DNA of 64,000 nucleotides from Pseudomonadota bacterium (lineage in GTDB: Bacteria > Pseudomonadota > Alphaproteobacteria > Acetobacterales > Acetobacteraceae), in assembly GCA_021781835.1 (NCBI GenBank), contig JAJXWD010000003.1, positions 1 through 64,000 of the forward strand, written 5' to 3'. A model generated the notes under the pieces. It worked only from the letters and a program-made list of their open reading frames with translations. It made no database searches and was not told the DNA's origin. Every line of letters begins with the position of its first letter. Position 1 is the first letter of the stretch. Position numbers and translations under genes: made by a program. Below are positions 19,952-29,574 of this stretch, in pieces.

Positions 19952-22495
19952 TTACCGCCGTTTGGCCTGGCGCAGCGCCGCCAGTGCCGCGAAGGGGTTG
20001 TCGGCATCCACCGGCTCGGGCGCGGGCGGGGCGGCGGGCTTGGCCGCCGGCTGGTGGGTGTGCGGCGCGTGGTCTTGCTTGCGCCTGGCCAGCAGGGCCG
20101 GGTTGGGCGGGCCATATTGTTTGGGGCCGAGCGCGCCGGCCGCGATGATGCGAAAGCCCAGCACATGCAGCACGGGCGCCAGCTGGTCGGGCTTTAGCCC
20201 CATGCGGCTGCCAATGTTGGGGGGCAGCAGGATCGGGTGTTTGCGCAGCAGATAATGCAGCTCGCGGGTCAGTTTCTCGGCGATGTCGAGCCGCACCATG
20301 ACCGGCCCGGCGGGCAGCCAGCCCATATCGAGCGCGAAATCATGCCCCCAATTATCGGGCATGGGCGCGCTCACCAGCCCCGGGGCTGGCAAAGGCGGCG
20401 GGTTGCGGTCGTGCCACACGCCCCAGAACAGCGCGCGCAGCTTGGCCGCGCCGGGCTTGAGGGCGGCGGGCAGATAAATGGCGAAGCGCCCCAGATCGAT
20501 GCCGAATTTCTTGGCTTCCTGGCGCAGATCCACCGGCACGGCCTCGGGCCCGAGTACGCCGCCCGATTCGCTCAGGCGGTGCACGATGCCGCGCAGCGGC
20601 GCCGGCGGGTTTTCCATGGCCTTGAGCAGCGCGCCCAGATGCTTCTCGGTTTCCGTGGCCAGATACTGGGCCAGCCTGGCGCGCAGGCGCTCGCGGGCGA
20701 GGCCGTCGAGAAATTCGGAGTGGAGCACCTCGATGCCGGGCTTGAGGAAGGTCTCGCTTCGCTTGAGCCGGGCGATTTTGGCGCCCTCCCAGACGATCTG
20801 GCGCTCATCGGTGAGGGTGAAGGCCTCGTCCGCGGCGGTCTCGGCGCGCAGGATGCGCTGGGGCATCTCCACGGCCAAGGCGCGGCGCGCGGCGCGCAGC
20901 ACCAGTTTTTTCTCGGCCCCTTGTGTCGAGGGGTCGGGGTGGAACTGGAATCCCTCCACCCGTCCGACCTCGTGGCCTTCGACCAGCACGGTGCCGTTAT
21001 TGGTCACCACAGCCTGCAGTTCCGCCGCCTCGGCGTCTTCCAAACGTCTCGTCAAATGTGCCGCCCTCTTATCCACAAACCGAGCCATAAGCCTAACATG
21101 CAGCGTGTCTGAAAGCCGGTCCTCGACCGCGCGGGCGCGCATGGCCCAGCTGCCGGCGTCCTTCATCCAATCCGCACGGGCCGTTATATACGCCCAAACA
21201 CGGACATTCGTCAGCCTCTGCATCAGCGTGTCAATGTCGCCATCCATCCGGTCGAGATTTTCGATCTCCTGGCGGATCCAATCCTCGGGCAGTGTCTCGC
21301 CCGCGCGCAAATGGCGAAACACCCGGGCGCATAATTTTACATGCGCGTCGGTGGCCAGTTTGCGGAAATCGGGGATCTGGCAGGTTTCCCACAGCAGCCG
21401 CACCGCGCCGCGCCCCTGGGCAAGCTTGCGTATGTCGGCGTCGTGGCCGAGCGCGGTCAGGGTCAGCAGGTCGGCGGCGTCCTGGCCGCGCACCAGCCCC
21501 GGCAGCCTGGGCGGCGCGCTCAGGCTGGCCAGCAGATCCTCGAGCGAGGTGAAGTCCAGCGCCGCGTTGCGCCAGCATAGTTGCTCAAGCGGCTCGAACT
21601 CATGCGCTTCCACGGCCTCCACCAGCGCCTCGCCCAATGGTGGGCAGTCGGCGGTGGTGCCGAACGTGCCATCGCGCATGCCGCGCCCCGCGCGCCCCGC
21701 GATCTGGGCGATTTCGGTGGCATGCAGGGCGCGGGGCTGGCGGCCGTCGAATTTCTGGATGCCCGCGAAGCGCACATGGTCGACATCCATGTTCAGCCCC
21801 ATGCCAATGGCATCGGTGGCGATCAGGAAATCGACCTCCTTTTCCTGGTAGAGCGCCACCTGGGCGTTGCGCGTGCGTGGCGAGAGCCGGCCCATGACCA
21901 CCGCGCACCCGCCCCGCCGGCGGCGCACGGCTTCGGCGATGGCGTACACATCGGCCGCCGAGAAGGCGACGATGGCCGAGCGCGGTGGCAGGCGCGAGAG
22001 CTTGACGCCGCCCGCGAAGGAGAGCTGCGAGAGGCGCGGGCGGGTCTCGATCTCGATGCCCGGCACCAGCCGCTTGATCAGCGGCTTGATCGTCTCGGCG
22101 CCGAGAAACATGGTCTCGACCATGCCGCGCGCGTTGAGCAGCCGGTCGGTGAAGATATGCCCCCGGTCCGGGTCGGCGCAAAGCTGGATTTCATCGACCG
22201 CGAGAAACTCCACCCGCCGGTCGAGCGGCATGGCCTCGACCGTGCAGGAGAACCATTTCGCCCCCGGCGGGACGATCTTTTCCTCGCCGGTGATGAGCGC
22301 GACCGCGCGTATGCCCTTGCGCGCCACCATGCGGTCGTAATTCTCGCGCGCCAGCAGGCGCAGCGGAAAGCCGATGATGCCGGAGCCGTGCGCCAGCAGC
22401 CGCTCCAGCGCCAGATGTGTCTTGCCCGTGTTGGTGGGGCCCAGAACGGCCTTTACCCGGGGCTCAAAGCCGGACATGCGCGTCTTTCCGCTCAC
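19952..22495 (-). CDS. SUV3-like ATP-dependent RNA helicase
   Basis: VLGPTNTGKTHLALERLL, DEIQ, IATDAIGMGLN, IAGRAGRG. Confidence 0.93.
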   Translation of the reverse strand: MSGKTRMSGFEPRVKAVLGPTNTGKTHLALERLLAHGSGIIGFPLRLLARENYDRMVARKGIRAVALITGEEKIVPPGAKWFSCTVEAMPLDRRVEFLAVDEIQLCADPDRGHIFTDRLLNARGMVETMFLGAETIKPLIKRLVPGIEIETRPRLSQLSFAGGVKLSRLPPRSAIVAFSAADVYAIAEAVRRRRGGCAVVMGRLSPRTRNAQVALYQEKEVDFLIATDAIGMGLNMDVDHVRFAGIQKFDGRQPRALHATEIAQIAGRAGRGMRDGTFGTTADCPPLGEALVEAVEAHEFEPLEQLCWRNAALDFTSLEDLLASLSAPPRLPGLVRGQDAADLLTLTALGHDADIRKLAQGRGAVRLLWETCQIPDFRKLATDAHVKLCARVFRHLRAGETLPEDWIRQEIENLDRMDGDIDTLMQRLTNVRVWAYITARADWMKDAGSWAMRARAVEDRLSDTLHVRLMARFVDKRAAHLTRRLEDAEAAELQAVVTNNGTVLVEGHEVGRVEGFQFHPDPSTQGAEKKLVLRAARRALAVEMPQRILRAETAADEAFTLTDERQIVWEGAKIARLKRSETFLKPGIEVLHSEFLDGLARERLRARLAQYLATETEKHLGALLKAMENPPAPLRGIVHRLSESGGVLGPEAVPVDLRQEAKKFGIDLGRFAIYLPAALKPGAAKLRALFWGVWHDRNPPPLPAPGLVSAPMPDNWGHDFALDMGWLPAGPVMVRLDIAEKLTRELHYLLRKHPILLPPNIGSRMGLKPDQLAPVLHVLGFRIIAAGALGPKQYGPPNPALLARRKQDHAPHTHQPAAKPAAPPAPEPVDADNPFAALAALRQAKRR

Positions 22496-22502
22496 CGCCG
22501 GC

Positions 22503-23327
22503 TCAGCCGGCCAGGGCCTTGAGCGCGGCCTGGTGAAGCGCCGGATTGGCGGCGGCCAGCGCCGAGCCGTCGGCGGTGTCCAGGCGGAGTGGCGCGCCGG
22601 CCCAGTCGGTCACCACGCCGCCCGCGCCTTCCACCACCGGGCCGAGCGCCGCCCAGTCCCAGGGCTTGAGGCTGCATTCCGCGACCAGATCGATCTGCCC
22701 CAGCGCCAGCAGCCCGTAGGCATAGGCATCTCCCCCCCAATAAACGCGCTTGGCGCTCGCCTGCAGCTTGGCGAAGCGGGCGGCGTCGGCGGGGGTGAAC
22801 ATTTCTGGGGCGGTCGAGGAGAGTTCGGCCTCGGGCAGCGTGACATGGGCGCGCGTGCCGACCTTGCCGCCAAACGGGCCGGTGAAGCGCGTGGGTACGC
22901 CGCGCCCGCCAACCCAGCGTTCGCGCGTTACCGGCTGGTCGATGAAGCCCAGCACCGGCACGCCGTCCTCGAGCAGTCCGAGCAGCGAGCAGAAGCTGGT
23001 GCGCCCGGTGATGAAGGCGCGCGTGCCGTCGATCGGGTCGATCACCCACACATAGTGGGCGCCGGGATTATGGGGCGGGAATTCCTCGCCAATGATGCCG
23101 TGATCGGGGAAGGCGGCCAGCAGGTGCGCCCGCAGCGTTTCCTCGGCCTTGCGGTCGGCAACCGTCACCGGACTTTCATCCGATTTGTCGTCGGCTTCGA
23201 GCCCCACCCGGAAATAAGGGCGGATGGCGGCGCCGGCGGCATCGAGCGCGGCTTCGCCCGCGGTGATCCAGCCGTCAGGGGAGTTTGGCAGGGGCGTCGG
23301 AGTTTTTGTTGAGATAGGCAATGACAT
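22503..23327 (-). CDS. hisN: inositol monophosphatase family protein (histidinol-phosphatase-like)
   Basis: GIIGEEF..., WVIDPIDGTRAFITG, WDWAALGPVVEGAGG. Confidence 0.85.
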   Translation of the reverse strand: MSLPISTKTPTPLPNSPDGWITAGEAALDAAGAAIRPYFRVGLEADDKSDESPVTVADRKAEETLRAHLLAAFPDHGIIGEEFPPHNPGAHYVWVIDPIDGTRAFITGRTSFCSLLGLLEDGVPVLGFIDQPVTRERWVGGRGVPTRFTGPFGGKVGTRAHVTLPEAELSSTAPEMFTPADAARFAKLQASAKRVYWGGDAYAYGLLALGQIDLVAECSLKPWDWAALGPVVEGAGGVVTDWAGAPLRLDTADGSALAAANPALHQAALKALAG

Positions 23328-23826
23328 CGGCTCGCGTCTGGTCGTTCTTGATACCGGCGAACGACATCGCCGTACCCGGCGCAAAGCTGTTAGGCGCTTT
23401 CAGCCAGTCACTCAAGCTGTCCACCGTCCAGGGCTGTCCGGCCTTGGCGCTCACCGCGCTCGAATAGCCAAAGCCCGGCGCCGAGAAGGCCTTGCGTTGC
23501 ACCACGCCGTAAAGATTTGGCCCCACCCCGTTGGCCGCGCCCTTGGCCAGCGTGTGGCAGGCCGAGCATTGCTGCGCCACCACCGCCTGGCCCTTGGCGA
23601 TGTCGGCATTGGCGAGGTCGGCGCCAAAATCCGCCTGCGCGGGGGCCGCCGCCGCCACCGGCGCCGCGGGGGCCAGGCTGGTCATGGCGATGGCGGGGGT
23701 TTTGGGTGTGTCATCGGGTATGAAGATATGGGCAATCCGGTTGGCGCCCCAAAAGATCAGGCCCGCCGTCAGCAGGCCCGCCGCGATTTTGTTGCCCAGA
23801 AGGCTATCCTTCCCCGATCCGCTCAT
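23275..23826 (-). CDS. membrane-anchored c-type cytochrome (CycM/cytochrome c552-like)
   Basis: N-terminal TM anchor; CSACH heme-binding site; GPNLYGVVQRKA. Confidence 0.9.
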   Translation of the reverse strand: MSGSGKDSLLGNKIAAGLLTAGLIFWGANRIAHIFIPDDTPKTPAIAMTSLAPAAPVAAAAPAQADFGADLANADIAKGQAVVAQQCSACHTLAKGAANGVGPNLYGVVQRKAFSAPGFGYSSAVSAKAGQPWTVDSLSDWLKAPNSFAPGTAMSFAGIKNDQTRADVIAYLNKNSDAPAKLP

Positions 23827-23924
23827 CGAGTGCCGTTCTCCCCCGTTCTTTTTCGCTGCTGCGATTGCCATTGACGCTACAGCGTTTTAGTCAGGCCAGA
23901 CAAGCCATTATTGCGAGTTCCGCC

Positions 23925-24653
23925 GTGCGCCCACTCATTCTCATCCCCGCCCGCCTGGGCTCGACGCGCCTGCCGGGCAAGGTGCTGGCCGATATCGCGG
24001 GCACGCCGATGATCGTGCATGTGCTGCGCCGGGCCGAGGCGGCGGGGCTGGGGCCGGTGGCGGTTGCCTGCGGCGAGGCCGAAATCGCCGAGGCGGTGCG
24101 CGCCGCGGGCGGACGGGCGATCCTGACCGACCCGGACCTGCCCTCGGGCTCCGACCGTATTTTCGCGGCCCTGCGGGAGCTAGACCCGGCCGGAGCGTTT
24201 GAGGCCGTCATCAATCTGCAGGGCGATCTGCCGGCCATCGCGCCCGGATGCCTGGCCGATGTACTGCGCCCCCTGGCGGCCGGATATGACATCGGCACGC
24301 TGGTCGCCCCGGTCACCTCGGCCGAGGAGGCCGCCGCGCCCTCGGTGGTGAAATGCGTGTGTGCCTTTCCCGAGGGCGCCGAAATCGCCCCCGCCTTGTA
24401 TTTTTCCCGCAACGCCGTGCCCGCCGGCGAGGGGCCGCTATGGCACCATATCGGCATTTACGCCTATAGGCGCGCGGCGCTGGCCAAGTTCGTGTCGCTG
24501 CCGCCATCGCCGCTGGAACTGCGCGAGAAGCTCGAGCAGTTGCGCGCGCTCGAGGCGGGGCTGCGCATCGGCGTGGCGCGGATTTCAGAGGCGCCGTTTG
24601 GCGTCGATACGCCGGCGGACCTCGAGCGGGCCCGGCAGATTCTGGGGGGCTGA
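23925..24653 (+). CDS. kdsB: 3-deoxy-manno-octulosonate cytidylyltransferase
   Basis: GTG start; RPLILIPARLGSTRLPGKVLADIAGTPMI...NLQGDLP. Confidence 0.94.
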   Translation: MRPLILIPARLGSTRLPGKVLADIAGTPMIVHVLRRAEAAGLGPVAVACGEAEIAEAVRAAGGRAILTDPDLPSGSDRIFAALRELDPAGAFEAVINLQGDLPAIAPGCLADVLRPLAAGYDIGTLVAPVTSAEEAAAPSVVKCVCAFPEGAEIAPALYFSRNAVPAGEGPLWHHIGIYAYRRAALAKFVSLPPSPLELREKLEQLRALEAGLRIGVARISEAPFGVDTPADLERARQILGG

Positions 24654-24655
24654 CC

Positions 24656-25498
24656 ATGACATTGATTGCTTTTCAGGGCCAGGCCGGGGCCTATTCCGAC
24701 CTCGCCTGCCGCAACGCCTTCCCGGGCGCCGGGACGCTGCCTTGCGAGACCTTCGCCGCGGCCATGGAGGCCGTGCATGACGGCCGCGCCGATCTGGCCA
24801 TGCTGCCGCCCGAAAACTCCATCGCCGGCCGTGTCTCCGACATGCACGCCCTGCTGCCCGAGAGCGGGCTGTCCATCATCGGCGAGAAGTTTCAGCGTAT
24901 CGAGCATTGCCTGCTGGCGCCCAAGGGGGCGGCGCTGGCCTCCATCCGGCGCATCCACTCCCACCCCGTGGCGCTGGGGCAGGTGCGCAAGCTGCTGGCC
25001 GAGCTCGGCGCCTCGCCGGTGGTGGAATATGACACGGCGGGCGCCGCCGAAATCGTCGCCAAGCTCGATAATGTCGAGGATGCCGCCATCGCCTCATCGC
25101 TGGCCGGGGGGCTGCACGGGCTGGAAATCCTGCGCCGCAATGTCGAGGACCACCCCCACAACACCACGCGCTTCTACGTCATGGCCCGCGCGCCGCTGGC
25201 GCTCCCGCCCGAGACACCCGGCCTCATGACCACCTTTGTCTTCAACGTGCGTAACGTGCCCGCCGCGCTTTACAAGGCGCTGGGGGGCTTTGCCACCAAT
25301 GGCGTGAACATGACCAAGCTCGAGAGCTACATGGTCAATGGCAGCTTCACCGCCACCCAGTTTCTGGCCGAGGTGGAAGGCCACCCCGACCAGCCATCCC
25401 TGCGCCACGCCTTCGAGGAGCTGGCCTTCTTCTCGACCGAGATTAAAATCCTCGGTACCTACCCGGCCGACCCGTTCCGCCAGACCTTGCAGGGCTGA
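24656..25498 (+). CDS. pheA: prephenate dehydratase
   Basis: IAFQGQAGAYSDLACR..., LPPENSIAGRV, HNTTRFYVM, C-terminal ACT domain. Confidence 0.95.
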   Translation: MTLIAFQGQAGAYSDLACRNAFPGAGTLPCETFAAAMEAVHDGRADLAMLPPENSIAGRVSDMHALLPESGLSIIGEKFQRIEHCLLAPKGAALASIRRIHSHPVALGQVRKLLAELGASPVVEYDTAGAAEIVAKLDNVEDAAIASSLAGGLHGLEILRRNVEDHPHNTTRFYVMARAPLALPPETPGLMTTFVFNVRNVPAALYKALGGFATNGVNMTKLESYMVNGSFTATQFLAEVEGHPDQPSLRHAFEELAFFSTEIKILGTYPADPFRQTLQG

Positions 25499-25515
25499 AC
25501 CGCGGCGCCAACCAA

Positions 25516-25545
25516 AACAGGCCGAACCCGAAGGTCCGGCCTGTT
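25516..25545 (+). terminator. hairpin after pheA
   Basis: AACAGGCCG...CGGCCTGTT inverted repeat just after the stop codon. Confidence 0.5.
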
Positions 25546-25583
25546 GGCGAATGAACTCAGCCGGCGGTAGAGTGATATGGGGG

Positions 25584-25624
25584 GCTTGCGTCTGGCGACG
25601 CAATCCAAACCAATATCGATCTAA
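25584..25624 (-). repeat. Family-A dispersed repeat, half copy
   Basis: Reverse complement TTAGATCGATATTGGTTTGGATTGCGTCGCCAGACGCAAGC matches the left arm of the copies at 34.4, 43.7 and 62.6 kb. Confidence 0.85.
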
Positions 25625-26199
25625 TTATGCGGATCGAAGCCCAAAAAGCCCGCCGGCTGGTTGGCCTGGCCGGCATTGGAAGCGGGTGCCGCCGCGGCCT
25701 TGAGCGCCGGCCTGGCATGCGGGGCCAGCGCCCTGGTGTGCGCGGGAGCGGGTTGTGCGGTGGTCTTGGACAAGGTCCAGGGTTTGCCGACCGGCCCCGT
25801 TGTCCCGCCTTGCGCCGCCAGCTCGTTGCGGGTTTCGAGGATCAGGAAGGAAATATTGGTGCGGTTGAGCGCGATGGCGAGATCGAGCGGGGTTTCGCCA
25901 AACTGGTTCTGGGCCGTCAAATCGGCGCCACGGCTCAGGGCATCCTGGGCCGCCGCATAGTCGCCGCTGTTCACGGCGGCAAACAGCGCCTGGGTCGGGT
26001 CGCCCAAATTAGCCGTGTGCGTGGTTTGCACGGTGGGCGTGGGGGTTGTTATTCCGGGCAGGGCGGGGGGCGCCTTGTCCATCTGCTGGGGCTGGGGCTG
26101 CGGGGCGCCGCCGCCGTTCATGGGCAGCATTTGGGCAAACGCGGCACCCCCGCAAAAAGCCAGGGCCAAACCGAGAACAGGCAAGCGAAGATGTTTCAT
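25621..26199 (-). CDS. secreted ankyrin-repeat-like protein
   Basis: Signal peptide; ALFAAVNSGDYAAAQDALSRGADLTAQNQFGETPLDLAIAL. Confidence 0.75.
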   Translation of the reverse strand: MKHLRLPVLGLALAFCGGAAFAQMLPMNGGGAPQPQPQQMDKAPPALPGITTPTPTVQTTHTANLGDPTQALFAAVNSGDYAAAQDALSRGADLTAQNQFGETPLDLAIALNRTNISFLILETRNELAAQGGTTGPVGKPWTLSKTTAQPAPAHTRALAPHARPALKAAAAPASNAGQANQPAGFLGFDPHN

Positions 26200-26264
26200 G
26201 AGGCCTGTCTCTAGCCCAACCCCGCTGGCCCGTCCATGCGGGGGCGCGTGTTCATCTGGCGCGG

Positions 26265-26849
26265 TTACTTGGTCTTGGCGTGCAGCGTCGCCAGCTCGTG
26301 CTGCAGGCGCTCCACCTCGGCCCGCAGCGCGGTGATTTCGTCCTGGCTATCCTGCGGGGCGTCGGGCCCGGCCTTGGCGCCCGCCTCGCGGTAAAAGGGG
26401 GAGAACAGGGTCAGCGCCCGCTCCATCATCGCCATGTTCTTGCGCCCGACCTCTTCCATGCCCGGCGGCATGAAGGAGCCCAGCGTCTTGCTCACGGTTT
26501 CGCGCACGCTTTCCTGCTGGCGGGCGAAATTGGCCATCGCCTCCTCGAAATAGCGCGGCACCAGGCTGGGTACGTTGCTGCCGTAAATGCCGATCAGCTG
26601 GCGCAGAAAATTGGTCGGCAGCAGGGCGTTGCCCTTGCCCTCTTCCTCGACGATGATCTGCGTCAGCACCCCGCGCGTGATGTCTTCGCCGGTCTTGGCG
26701 TCATAAACGACAAAATCCCGGTCCTTGCGGACCATTTCGGCCAGATTGTCGAGCGTGATGTAGCTGGAGCTTTCGGTGTTATACAGGCGCCGGTTGGCAT
26801 ATTTTTTAACAACTACGGGTTGCTGCGCGGTTTCCGGTGCTTCGTTCAT
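26265..26849 (-). CDS. phaR: polyhydroxyalkanoate synthesis repressor PhaR
   Basis: VVVKKYANRRLYNTESSSYITLDNLAEMVRKDRDFVVYDAKTGEDITRGVLTQIIVEEE. Confidence 0.96.
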   Translation of the reverse strand: MNEAPETAQQPVVVKKYANRRLYNTESSSYITLDNLAEMVRKDRDFVVYDAKTGEDITRGVLTQIIVEEEGKGNALLPTNFLRQLIGIYGSNVPSLVPRYFEEAMANFARQQESVRETVSKTLGSFMPPGMEEVGRKNMAMMERALTLFSPFYREAGAKAGPDAPQDSQDEITALRAEVERLQHELATLHAKTK

Positions 26850-26912
26850 GACTGTTTTTCCATCCCACGATTGCCGCCCTTGGGCGTAATATCACCATAA
26901 AAACACGAATTT

Positions 26913-26925
26913 TGTGCGTTGCACA
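26913..26925. promoter_or_regulatory. candidate PhaR operator
   Basis: TGTGC-GTT-GCACA inverted repeat (core TGCN3GCA) in the phaR/phaC divergent region. Confidence 0.45.
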
Positions 26926-27010
26926 GAGCTTGCATCAGGTGGGCCGTATGGCGCAATTTTTATTATGACGGTAGGAGAGTAACGGCGGGCAGGCAGGAAC
27001 CGAATGCGCG

Positions 27011-27322
27011 ATGGACGACAATCTGGCCATGGATTTCGTGGCCTTGTGGCAGAGCGAGCTGACTGCCATGGGGGCGGACCGGGAGCTGCGCGAAACCTGG
27101 GCGGCAACCGTGTCACTTTGGGCGCAGGCGGCCAAGGTGGCGGCTGCCCATTTGCCGCATGACCCCGCGCCCCGAAGCGCCGGCGCCGCTCAGCCGGCGG
27201 GGGCCCCGGCCTCTGCTGCTGCATCTGGGGCTGGCCTGGCTGAAATGGCACGGCTTGAGCGGCGCGTTGCGGAGCTGGAACAACGACTGGCTGACGTGCT
27301 GGACCGGGAGCGGCGAGCCTGA
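27011..27322 (+). CDS. small PhaE/PhaR-subunit-like protein upstream of and overlapping phaC-like
   Basis: MDDNLAMDFVALWQSELTAMGADRELRETWAATVSLWAQAA... with C-terminal coiled coil LERRVAELEQRLADVLDRE. Confidence 0.6.
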   Translation: MDDNLAMDFVALWQSELTAMGADRELRETWAATVSLWAQAAKVAAAHLPHDPAPRSAGAAQPAGAPASAAASGAGLAEMARLERRVAELEQRLADVLDRERRA

Positions 27323-28349
27323 TCTGGGCCGGCTGCACGCCACGCTCGATGAGGTGCTGGCCGCCGACCAGGCATTGATCAAGGGGATCGCCGCCTACCG
27401 GCGCGATCCTTATGTCCGGGATCTGCAGGATCCGCCGGCCATCTGGGAGGAAGGCGAGAGCCGGCTGCTCGATTATGGCGGCAGCGGCCCCACGGTGCTG
27501 TTCGTGCCCAGCCTGATCAACCGCGCCTATATCCTTGATCTGATGGCCGATGCCTCGATGCTGCGGTTTCTGGCGGGGCAGGGGCTGCACCCCTATTTGC
27601 TCGACTGGGGCTGGCCCGGCCCGGCCGAGCGGCATTTTTCCTTGACCGACTATATAGCGGGGCGGCTTGAGCGCGCGCTGGCCGCTTTGCCGGGGCCGGT
27701 GGTGCTGGCGGGGTATTGCATGGGCGGTGTCATGGCGCTGGGGGCGGCGGCGCGGGCGGAGCTGTTGCAGCCGGGCAAGGTCTCGGCGCTCGCGCTGCTT
27801 GCCACGCCGTGGGATTTTCACAGCCCCGACCCGGGCGTTGCCCAGCGCGTCGCCGAGGCGCTGCCCGCTCTCGAACTGGCGATGCAGTTTTCCCAAACCC
27901 TGCCGATCGACGCGCTGAACACATTATTCGCCATGATCGACCCGTTCGGCGTCGCCAAGAAATTCCGCGATTTCGCCGGGCAGGATAAAGCCACCCCGCG
28001 CGCGCGGCGGTTTGTCGCCATGGAGGATTGGCTGGCCGATGGCGTGCCGCTCGCCGCGCCCGTGGCGCGCGAGACGCTCTCGGGCTGGTATGGCGCCAAT
28101 CTCACCGCGCGCAACCAGTGGCGGGTGGCCGGGCTGCCGGTGGAGCCCGCCCGCCTGCGCATGCCCAGCTTTTGCGCCATCCCCGCGCGCGACCAGCTGG
28201 TGCCCGCGGCCTCGGCCAGGGCGCTGGCCGCGCAGCTTGGCCGGTGCGCCATCATCGAGCCGGCGGCCGGGCATATCGGCATGGTGGCGGGAACGAACGC
28301 GGAAACTTTATTATGGCGGCCTTTCGCTGACTGGGTCCACCGCCTATGA
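27159..28349 (+). CDS. PhaC-like alpha/beta hydrolase (PHA synthase family)
   Basis: GYCMGG lipase-box-like motif, SLINRAYILDLM, YLLDWGWPGPAER, C-terminal GHIGMV. Confidence 0.85.
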   Translation: MTPRPEAPAPLSRRGPRPLLLHLGLAWLKWHGLSGALRSWNNDWLTCWTGSGEPDLGRLHATLDEVLAADQALIKGIAAYRRDPYVRDLQDPPAIWEEGESRLLDYGGSGPTVLFVPSLINRAYILDLMADASMLRFLAGQGLHPYLLDWGWPGPAERHFSLTDYIAGRLERALAALPGPVVLAGYCMGGVMALGAAARAELLQPGKVSALALLATPWDFHSPDPGVAQRVAEALPALELAMQFSQTLPIDALNTLFAMIDPFGVAKKFRDFAGQDKATPRARRFVAMEDWLADGVPLAAPVARETLSGWYGANLTARNQWRVAGLPVEPARLRMPSFCAIPARDQLVPAASARALAAQLGRCAIIEPAAGHIGMVAGTNAETLLWRPFADWVHRL

Positions 28350-28352
28350 TGA

Positions 28353-28376
28353 TGCTGTGCAACAAGCACAACAGCA
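28353..28376. promoter_or_regulatory. palindrome upstream of thiolase; candidate PhaR site
   Basis: TGCTGTGC-AACAA-GCACAACAGCA ending 12 nt before the thiolase start. Confidence 0.4.
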
Positions 28377-28388
28377 AAGAGGGAAACC

Positions 28389-29561
28389 ATGGAAGACATC
28401 GTCATCGTTGCGGCAGCCCGTACCCCCGTTGGCAGCTTTAATGGCGCTTTCGGCTCTACCCCCGCCCATATTCTGGGGGCCACCGCGCTGAAGGCCGCCA
28501 TTGAGCGGGCCGGTTTGAGCGCGGAGGATATTGATGAGGTCATCCTCGGCCAGGTGCTGACCGCCGGCCAGGGGCAAAACCCCGCCCGCCAAGCCGCTCG
28601 CATCGCCGGCATCCCCGATGGCAAGACGGCGTTTGGCATCAACCAGGTGTGCGGCTCTGGCCTGCGCGCCGTGGCGCTCGCCGCCCAGCAGATCATTTCG
28701 GGCGAATCCGAGGTGGTGATCGCCGGCGGCCAGGAGAGCATGAGCCTTTCGCCCCACACCGCCTATCTGCGCGCGGGTGTGAAGATGGGCAACACCGATT
28801 TCGTCGACACCATGATCAAGGACGGGCTGTGGGATGCCTTCAACGGCTATCACATGGGCATCACCGCCGAGAACGTCGCCAAGCATTGGCAGATCAGCCG
28901 TGACGACCAGGACGCGCTGGCCCTGGCCTCGCAGCAAAAGGCCACCGCCGCCCAGGCCGCCGGCCGGTTCAAGGAGGAGATCGTCCCCGTCACCATCGCC
29001 AGCCGCAAGGGCGATGTGGTGGTCGATGCCGATGAGTACATCAAGCCCACCACCACCGCCGATGTGCTGGCCAAGCTGCGCCCGGCCTTCACCAAAGAGG
29101 GCACGGTCACGGCGGGCAACGCCTCGGGCATTAACGATGGTGGCGCCGCCCTGGTGGTGATGAGCGCCAAAAACGCCGCCGCCCGCGGCCTCACCCCGCT
29201 GGCACGCATCGCCAGCTTCGCCACCGCCGGCGTCGATCCCGCCCTCATGGGTTCGGGGCCGATTCCCTCGTCGCGCAAGGCGCTCGCCCGCGCCGGCTGG
29301 TCGGTTGACGATCTCGATCTGGTCGAGGCCAACGAGGCCTTCGCCGCCCAGGCCTGCGCGGTCAACAAGGATCTCGGGCTCGACCCCGCCAAGGTGAACG
29401 TCAATGGCGGCGCCATCGCCATCGGTCACCCGATCGGCGCCTCGGGCGCGCGCATCCTGATCACCCTGCTGCATGAGATGAAGCGCCGCGACGCCAAGAA
29501 AGGCCTCGCCACGCTGTGCATCGGCGGCGGCATGGGTGTCGCCATGTGTCTCGAGCGTTAA
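28389..29561 (+). CDS. phaA: acetyl-CoA C-acetyltransferase
   Basis: [17 protein letters not shown]..., [22 protein letters not shown]. Confidence 0.95.
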   Translation: MEDIVIVAAARTPVGSFNGAFGSTPAHILGATALKAAIERAGLSAEDIDEVILGQVLTAGQGQNPARQAARIAGIPDGKTAFGINQVCGSGLRAVALAAQQIISGESEVVIAGGQESMSLSPHTAYLRAGVKMGNTDFVDTMIKDGLWDAFNGYHMGITAENVAKHWQISRDDQDALALASQQKATAAQAAGRFKEEIVPVTIASRKGDVVVDADEYIKPTTTADVLAKLRPAFTKEGTVTAGNASGINDGGAALVVMSAKNAAARGLTPLARIASFATAGVDPALMGSGPIPSSRKALARAGWSVDDLDLVEANEAFAAQACAVNKDLGLDPAKVNVNGGAIAIGHPIGASGARILITLLHEMKRRDAKKGLATLCIGGGMGVAMCLER

Positions 29562-29574
29562 GCTGCGCTGCCCC

